Part shown: one piece after another, positions 5,455 to 5,540 of the stretch
Layout: each line of letters opens with the position of its first letter
Position numbering within the stretch: the stretch's first letter is position 1
Assembly: GCA_029932495.1 (NCBI GenBank)
Contig: JAOZPY010000205.1
Location: forward strand, 1-5,540
DNA: 5,540 nt
Origin: Desulfobacterales bacterium
GTDB lineage: Bacteria > Desulfobacterota > Desulfobacteria > Desulfobacterales > JAFDCJ01
Direction of reading: 5' to 3'
The notes under the pieces: model-generated
Told to the model about the DNA's origin: nothing
Database searches by the model: none
What the model saw: the letters and a program-made list of their open reading frames with translations, nothing else
Translations under genes and position numbers: made by a program

Positions 5455-5540
5455 ATGGCTGAATATCAATTTGTTACCTACGAAGTGAAGGATGGAGCGG
5501 CTTTCCTGACTATTAACCGGCCGCCGCTGAACTGGCTGGA
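5455..5540 (+). CDS. Crotonase-family enoyl-CoA or cyclic dienoyl-CoA hydratase (N-terminus only, runs off right edge)
   Basis: Only 28 codons are visible, starting MAEYQFVTYEVKDGAAFLTI and continuing NRPPLNWL. A short beta strand leading into LTINRPPLN is the standard opening of enoyl-CoA hydratase/isomerase (crotonase) proteins. The RPPLN variant is one I associate, from memory, with hydratases annotated as acting on cyclic dienoyl-CoA in anaerobic aromatic degraders, which would suit a neighbouring BamB. That specificity cannot be shown from this fragment. The start follows GGGAG at 5444-5448 with six bases of spacing, 61 bases after the dehydrogenase stop. It is most likely the third gene of the thiolase operon and would supply the hydration step before the dehydrogenase. 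The catalytic glutamates and oxyanion hole lie outside the window. Confidence 0.8.
   Translation, partial: MAEYQFVTYEVKDGAAFLTINRPPLNWL

Overview
The window looks like chromosome from a strictly anaerobic Gram-negative bacterium of the Desulfobacterota (former Deltaproteobacteria) type. Three things point there: a tungsten-dependent aldehyde:ferredoxin oxidoreductase (AOR)-family protein that closely resembles BamB, the active-site subunit of class II benzoyl-CoA reductase; a murein-recycling ligase (Mpl), which is typical of Gram-negatives; and a sigma-54 (-24/-12) promoter in front of a catabolic operon. The taxonomic call is an inference from gene content, not from a marker gene.

Layout. 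Positions 1-912 (minus strand) hold the first 304 residues of the bamB-like gene, which runs off the left edge. Positions 913-1522 are a divergent intergenic region without a convincing gene. It carries several short palindromes close to bamB and a plausible sigma-70 promoter close to mpl. Positions 1523-2950 (plus) hold a complete mpl gene. Positions 2951-3394 are a second non-coding stretch containing a very good sigma-54 promoter (3221-3236), candidate upstream activator half-sites and a GC-rich leader hairpin. From 3395 onward there is a plus-strand operon: thiolase (3395-4588), FabG/PhaB-like short-chain dehydrogenase (4647-5393) and the start of a crotonase-family hydratase (5455 to the right edge). 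Gaps are about 60 bases and each gene has its own Shine-Dalgarno sequence.

How the genes fit together. A class II benzoyl-CoA reductase reduces benzoyl-CoA, or a related aromatic or cyclic acyl-CoA, to a cyclic dienoyl-CoA without ATP hydrolysis. Crotonase-family hydratase, 3-hydroxyacyl-CoA dehydrogenase and thiolase are the three steps of modified beta-oxidation that would take such a product to acetyl-CoA units. The window therefore reads as one edge of an anaerobic aromatic or fatty acyl-CoA degradation locus, with the unrelated cell-wall gene mpl inserted between the reductase gene and the beta-oxidation operon. The two catabolic units have different upstream regions. I see sigma-54 control only for the thiolase operon, and short palindromes, possibly repressor sites, only upstream of bamB.

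I found no RNA gene, CRISPR array, insertion sequence or attachment site. I also see no clearly undescribed system. The most useful leads are the regulatory elements and the question of which acyl-CoA this cluster acts on.
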